Source of the DNA: Clostridiales bacterium
Lineage (GTDB): Bacteria > Bacillota > Clostridia > Oscillospirales > CAG-272
Length of the DNA: 9,138 nt
NCBI GenBank assembly: GCA_016280525.1
Contig: JAEEGW010000010.1
Span: forward strand, 1-9,138
Direction: 5' to 3'
Below the pieces are notes generated by a model. The model did no database searches and was not told where the DNA came from. It saw only the letters and a program-made list of their open reading frames with translations. Positions 6,395 to 9,138 of the stretch are shown piece after piece; the stretch's first letter is position 1, and the number at the start of each line of letters is the position of its first letter. A program made the position numbers and the translations under genes.

Positions 6395-8272
6395 TTATTC
6401 CGCCGCTGTTGCTTCTTCCGTTTCTTCCGCCGGCAGATAATCGTGGTAATTCTTGAGCTTCATCTTGGTCAGTATCTTGAAGTTGTAGTACGTATCCTTG
6501 ATACCGGAAAGCTCTTTGCTTATCATGTAATAGTCGCGGTAGAATACGAGCGGTATTATGGGCATATCTTCCATAAGCTTCTTTTCCGCCTCGTAAACCT
6601 TGTCGTTTCTTTCGCGGCTGCCTTCGTCAAAGCTTGCGGCTTCTTCTATTATCTTATCGTATTCGGAATCGGAATAGCCGGTGCGGTTCGGCTTCGGATC
6701 GTAGTTGTGATGCTCCGTATCAAGAGCCGTGCCGGAATAGTAGATGGAGAACGGCGCGACCATATTGAACGGTCTGACGGAATACGCCTGCCAGTCTGTA
6801 TAAAGAACGTCGTACGCGCCCTCGTTGAATTTTGCCTGATACTGGTTGCGTCCCTTTTCGTCAACTGTAACGGTAAAACCGAGTTTTTCCCACTGCGCCT
6901 TAGCGTACGCCGCCATGCCGACCTCGTCGTTTTTGGTGTGCTGCGAGGTACGGGCAAGCAGGACGATCTCTCCGCCTTTTACGCCGGCGGCTTTAAGAAC
7001 GGATTTTGCTTCTTCTATATTGGCTTCCGTCTTTATAACGTCGCCGTACTGCGCTCTGTAAGACGTCTTTTTGTCAAGATCGTATACCTTCATAGGTATA
7101 AGTCCCGTCGCGGGGATAGACGCGGTGACGAATTTTGCTATTTCGTTTCTGTCAAGCGCGAGCGACAGAGCGCGGCGTACCGCGGGATTCTGCATAAGCT
7201 CGCTGTCCGGGTTGAACATATAAGAGCCGACGGAGAACGTGTCGTTTATCGTGAGCTGATCCTTGTACTGCTCAAACGCCTCGGACGTCAAGGCGCCTAC
7301 GTAGAACAGAGTTCCTTCGTTATAGGCGTTTAACACTTCGTCAAGCGAGAAATCATAGTGAATTATTATCTTATACGGAGTTACGTATTTGTCAACGGCT
7401 TCTTCTCTGTTTTCTTTTGCGGAATAGTATTTATTTCTTTCAAGCGCCCATTCCTTGCCCAGAGTATCGTCAAGCTTTCTTATAAAGAACGGTCCGGAGC
7501 ATACGAGCGACGTAGCTTTGGTAGCCCAGTCTTTGCTGGTGGCGGGCATACCGTCGGCGCCGTATATAAGCTCGCCTTTGTCGTCCGTCTCATGCGCGTC
7601 GACCTTGTTTTCGCGCAGCGGCACGAGTATCGGGCTGGCAAGAACTTCCAGGAACCTGTCAACGTTTATATCTTTTTCAAATTCTATTTCTATCGTTGAC
7701 GTATCCGGAGATGATATGCCCAGTCTGTCGCGCGAGATATCGCCCGACTTTACGAGTTTTGCGTTTTTGATGTCGTAAAGCATGACTGCCGCGTCACAGG
7801 ATATACCGGGATCGAGTATTCTCTTTACCGTGAATATAAAGTCGTTTGCGGATACTTTCGTATTGTCGCTCCATCTCGTGTCGCGCAGAGTTATGCGGAG
7901 CATATACACGTTATTTTCCGGTTTATCGGCATTTTCTTTCTTTATGTATTCGTAGCTCTTGCACAGAGCCTTTTCGACCTTGCCGTCGGAGCTGAGTCTG
8001 AAAAGACCTTCGTAAAGCAGGCCGAGAAGCTCCACCGCCTCAGCATTGGCGTTGAGCTTGGATATGAAAACGGGGTTGCCGTTGCTGTCCTCACCGTCGT
8101 GCTCCAGCGAAGATTCGTTGGTATACGCGTAAAGCGGGTCAAAATTGCGTATCTCGTTGAAAAGATACATATTGACTATTGCGCCTTTGTCATCCTCATC
8201 ACGCGCGGAGCATGACGCAAATACCGTTACAACGGTCGCAAGACACAAAAGCAGGGCTATAATTTTTTTCAT
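6395..8272 (-). CDS. ABC transporter substrate-binding lipoprotein, SBP family 5 (OppA-like)
   Basis: This is an extracytoplasmic solute receptor of the oligopeptide-binding type, 625 residues long. The N-terminus is a lipoprotein signal: MKK, a hydrophobic stretch and FASC with the lipid-accepting Cys at 21. The mature part shows the family landmarks in order: RNFDPLYAYT, LLYEGLFRLSSDGKVEKAL, LRDTRWSDNTKVSANDFIF, MLYDIKNA, CSGPFFIRK, NPAVRRALSLALDR, and MPIIPLVFYRDYY near the end. It closes with an acidic Ala/Glu/Thr tail. Members bind peptides, but some bind sugars, nickel or other solutes, so the ligand is open. No permease or ATPase gene is in the window; transporter partners must be encoded elsewhere. 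Translation starts at the ATG with GGAGG 7 nt upstream (8280-8284). It is first in an operon with the downstream oxidoreductase. Confidence 0.93.
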   Translation of the reverse strand: MKKIIALLLCLATVVTVFASCSARDEDDKGAIVNMYLFNEIRNFDPLYAYTNESSLEHDGEDSNGNPVFISKLNANAEAVELLGLLYEGLFRLSSDGKVEKALCKSYEYIKKENADKPENNVYMLRITLRDTRWSDNTKVSANDFIFTVKRILDPGISCDAAVMLYDIKNAKLVKSGDISRDRLGISSPDTSTIEIEFEKDINVDRFLEVLASPILVPLRENKVDAHETDDKGELIYGADGMPATSKDWATKATSLVCSGPFFIRKLDDTLGKEWALERNKYYSAKENREEAVDKYVTPYKIIIHYDFSLDEVLNAYNEGTLFYVGALTSEAFEQYKDQLTINDTFSVGSYMFNPDSELMQNPAVRRALSLALDRNEIAKFVTASIPATGLIPMKVYDLDKKTSYRAQYGDVIKTEANIEEAKSVLKAAGVKGGEIVLLARTSQHTKNDEVGMAAYAKAQWEKLGFTVTVDEKGRNQYQAKFNEGAYDVLYTDWQAYSVRPFNMVAPFSIYYSGTALDTEHHNYDPKPNRTGYSDSEYDKIIEEAASFDEGSRERNDKVYEAEKKLMEDMPIIPLVFYRDYYMISKELSGIKDTYYNFKILTKMKLKNYHDYLPAEETEEATAAE

Positions 8273-8286
8273 TGAGTGACCTCCAA

Positions 8287-8301
8287 ACGGGGAAAGCCCG
8301 T
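8287..8301 (-). promoter_or_regulatory. Leader hairpin next to the ribosome site of the binding-protein gene
   Basis: ACGGG-CTTTC-CCCGT (minus strand) forms a 5-bp stem with a 5-nt loop ending 2 nt before the GGAGG site at 8280-8284. It could tune ribosome access, though it is short and might be incidental. Confidence 0.35.
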
Positions 8302-8346
8302 GATTGATATACCGAAATAAGCATAATCCGGCATTTTTACCTTTAT

Positions 8347-8374
8347 ATTATAGCATTAAAAAAAATATAATCAA
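8347..8374 (-). promoter_or_regulatory. Sigma-A-type promoter of the binding-protein/oxidoreductase operon
   Basis: TTGATT (8369-8374) and a perfect TATAAT (8347-8352) are separated by 16 bp on the minus strand, with an eight-T run inside the spacer. The expected start is near 8340, giving a leader of about 67 nt. Confidence 0.75.
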
Positions 8375-8481
8375 TACCGCGGGCGTTAATTTTATGAAGA
8401 TTTACATTTTTTTTATATTTTTTACGTTAATTTTACCGCAAACCGAACAAAAAATCTCAATTGACAGTGGGAGTGGGCAGA
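8375..8481. other. A/T-rich upstream region with an 11-bp direct repeat
   Basis: No gene is seen here. The 11-mer CGTTAATTTTA occurs at 8384-8394 and again at 8425-8435, 41 bp apart, about four helical turns. The copies lie roughly 45 to 55 and 85 to 95 bp upstream of the predicted start of the binding-protein operon, positions suited to an activator or an upstream promoter element. Between and around them are long T tracts. Confidence 0.5.
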
Positions 8482-8629
8482 AAATTAAGAATTAAGAATT
8501 CAGAATTCAGACGTAGGGGCGACCATTGGTCGTCCGTAAAGAATAAAGAATAAAGAATAAAGAATAAAAACCGGTGTCGGCTGCGCCGGCGATCTGTTCT
8601 CTTAATTCTTAATTCTGAATTCTAAATTA
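8482..8629 (-). repeat. Composite intergenic repeat element, copy 3 (inverted)
   Basis: This is the shortest and most complete copy, in the opposite orientation to the other two. The left end has AATTAA/GAATTAA/GAATTCA heptamers (8482-8509). The hairpin GGGCGACC-ATT-GGTCGTCC (8517-8535, one G-T pair) follows, then four GAATAAA heptamers (8541-8568), AACCGG and GTCGGC-TGC-GCCGGC (8576-8590). The right end has TTAATTC, TTAATTC, TGAATTC and TAAATTA (8602-8629). The two ends are approximate inverted repeats of each other. It begins right against the terminator of the small membrane-protein gene. No reading frame of note lies inside. Confidence 0.8.
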
Positions 8630-8655
8630 AAAAAGACTGCCGAAGCAGTCTTTTT
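8629..8655 (-). terminator. Rho-independent terminator of the small membrane-protein gene
   Basis: On the minus strand a perfect 6-bp stem GACTGC/GCAGTC (8650-8645 and 8640-8635) closes on a UUCG tetraloop with the stabilising C-G closing pair. It is followed by a run of six T. A-tracts on the other side make it usable in both directions. It sits 13 nt past the stop codon. Confidence 0.9.
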
Positions 8656-8668
8656 ATCAGATCACGTC

Positions 8669-9019
8669 TTATCTCTTTCCAAGCAGTCTGAACGCTATTA
8701 TGAGTCCGGCGGCGACCGGCGCGCCTATACCGAGCGAGATGAGACCGGCTTCCATTCCGCCTATGATACCGATCGCGGCGAATATGACAAAGCCTGCCGA
8801 GAAGCCTAAAACGACTCTTTTATATTTACCTATGATATACGCGGCTTTCTCCGACTTGACGGCTCTGTATACCGCGCTTATCGCGTACTCAGCGATATAA
8901 AGCAGAAACTCGAAAAACGTCTTTACCGCTTCAAACGATTCGTGCGCGATCACCGCCGCGGTCTGTGCAACGCTTACTTCTCTTTTTATATTTACGTTAA
9001 TTTCTCTTACGCTATCCAT
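8669..9019 (-). CDS. Hypothetical small membrane protein
   Basis: I do not recognise this 116-residue protein. The N-terminal part (about 1-30) is polar and amphipathic, VNIKREVSVAQTAAVIAHESFE. A moderately hydrophobic helix follows (about 33-52), then a basic stretch around 54-67. Two strong hydrophobic segments with many Gly and Ala residues (about 68-88 and 92-111) end in RLLGKR. A short membrane hairpin with the basic ends in the cytoplasm is plausible. The C-terminal glycine-rich pair recalls small membrane proteins that oligomerise, but no family is assigned. The ATG has a GGAGA site 7 nt upstream. It is transcribed alone, with its own consensus promoter and a strong terminator. Confidence 0.75.
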   Translation of the reverse strand: MDSVREINVNIKREVSVAQTAAVIAHESFEAVKTFFEFLLYIAEYAISAVYRAVKSEKAAYIIGKYKRVVLGFSAGFVIFAAIGIIGGMEAGLISLGIGAPVAAGLIIAFRLLGKR

Positions 9020-9035
9020 GATTTTCTCCGTTCTT

Positions 9036-9081
9036 TACCGTTTTCGGTTATTTTCTGACCCTATTATACTACCGTTTTCGG
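9036..9081. promoter_or_regulatory. Duplicated operator-like site around the promoter start
   Basis: The 12-mer TACCGTTTTCGG occurs at 9036-9047 and 9070-9081, 34 bp apart. Each contains the palindromic core CCG-TTTT-CGG. The right copy fills the spacer between the -35 and -10 boxes; the left copy is in the early leader, some 10-20 nt after the predicted start. Such placement is typical of repressor operators; no regulator gene is adjacent in the window. Confidence 0.5.
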
Positions 9082-9091
9082 CATTTGTCAA
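9063..9091 (-). promoter_or_regulatory. Consensus sigma-A promoter of the small membrane-protein gene
   Basis: A perfect TTGACA (9086-9091) and perfect TATAAT (9063-9068) are separated by exactly 17 bp on the minus strand. The expected start is near 9056, giving a leader of about 37 nt. Such a fully consensus promoter should be very active unless repressed. Confidence 0.88.
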
Positions 9092-9138
9092 TACTTTTTG
9101 GTAATTTTTTTCAACTTTTTTTCCAAAAGGGCTTGACA

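Noticed and set aside
9133..9138. TTGACA on the plus strand at the right window edge as a divergent promoter
   Set aside because: No -10 box can be seen because the window ends; a lone -35 hexamer is not enough to call a promoter.

Overview
The window looks like chromosomal DNA from an anaerobic, endospore-forming member of the Firmicutes, class Clostridia. The evidence is a neighbouring gpr and spoIIP pair (germination protease, then stage II sporulation protein P, the order also found in Bacillus), a DUF4364 protein, a SigH-like sigma factor, strong Shine-Dalgarno sites and consensus vegetative promoters. No species can be named from the sequence alone. No transposase, integrase, phage gene, CRISPR array, rRNA or tRNA gene was seen.

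Layout. (1) 1-834, minus strand: a SigH-like sigma factor and, downstream, a zinc-ribbon protein cut by the left window edge. (2) 835-1072: an A/T-rich divergent promoter region with a good sigma-A-type promoter on each strand. (3) 1073-2385, plus strand: a DUF4364 protein and, 2 nt later, an uncharacterised protein with two membrane segments, ending in a hairpin terminator. (4) 2741-4753, minus strand: gpr then spoIIP. (5) 5088-8272, minus strand: a lipoprotein substrate-binding protein of the oligopeptide type (SBP family 5) followed by a Gfo/Idh/MocA-family oxidoreductase, under one strong promoter. No permease or ATPase gene accompanies them here. (6) 8669-9019, minus strand: a small membrane protein behind a perfect consensus promoter that carries a duplicated palindromic site.

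The most unusual content lies between the genes. Three intergenic regions (about 2433-2747, 4846-5090 and 8482-8629) each hold a version of the same composite element. In a fixed order it has AATTC-type heptamers, a short GC hairpin, the sequence CCGGTTTTTATTC running into a TTTATTC heptamer array, an 8-bp GGGCGACC/GGTCGCCC hairpin, and more TGAATTC/TTAATTC heptamers. The third copy is inverted. The hairpin next to the TTTATTC array changes sequence between copies yet stays paired, which suggests that the structure is kept. In the first two copies the outermost heptamer supplies the stop codon of the adjacent gene (spoIIP and the oxidoreductase). The first copy also contains a canonical G-quadruplex motif. 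This is best read as a family of small non-coding, palindrome-rich interspersed elements, possibly mobilised in trans. Its identity was not checked against any database.

How the genes work together: gpr and spoIIP act in sporulation and germination (breakdown of small acid-soluble spore proteins, and peptidoglycan removal during engulfment). The sigma factor could feed into the same programme, but this is inference. The binding protein and oxidoreductase look like a solute uptake and metabolism pair whose substrate cannot be read from the sequence.
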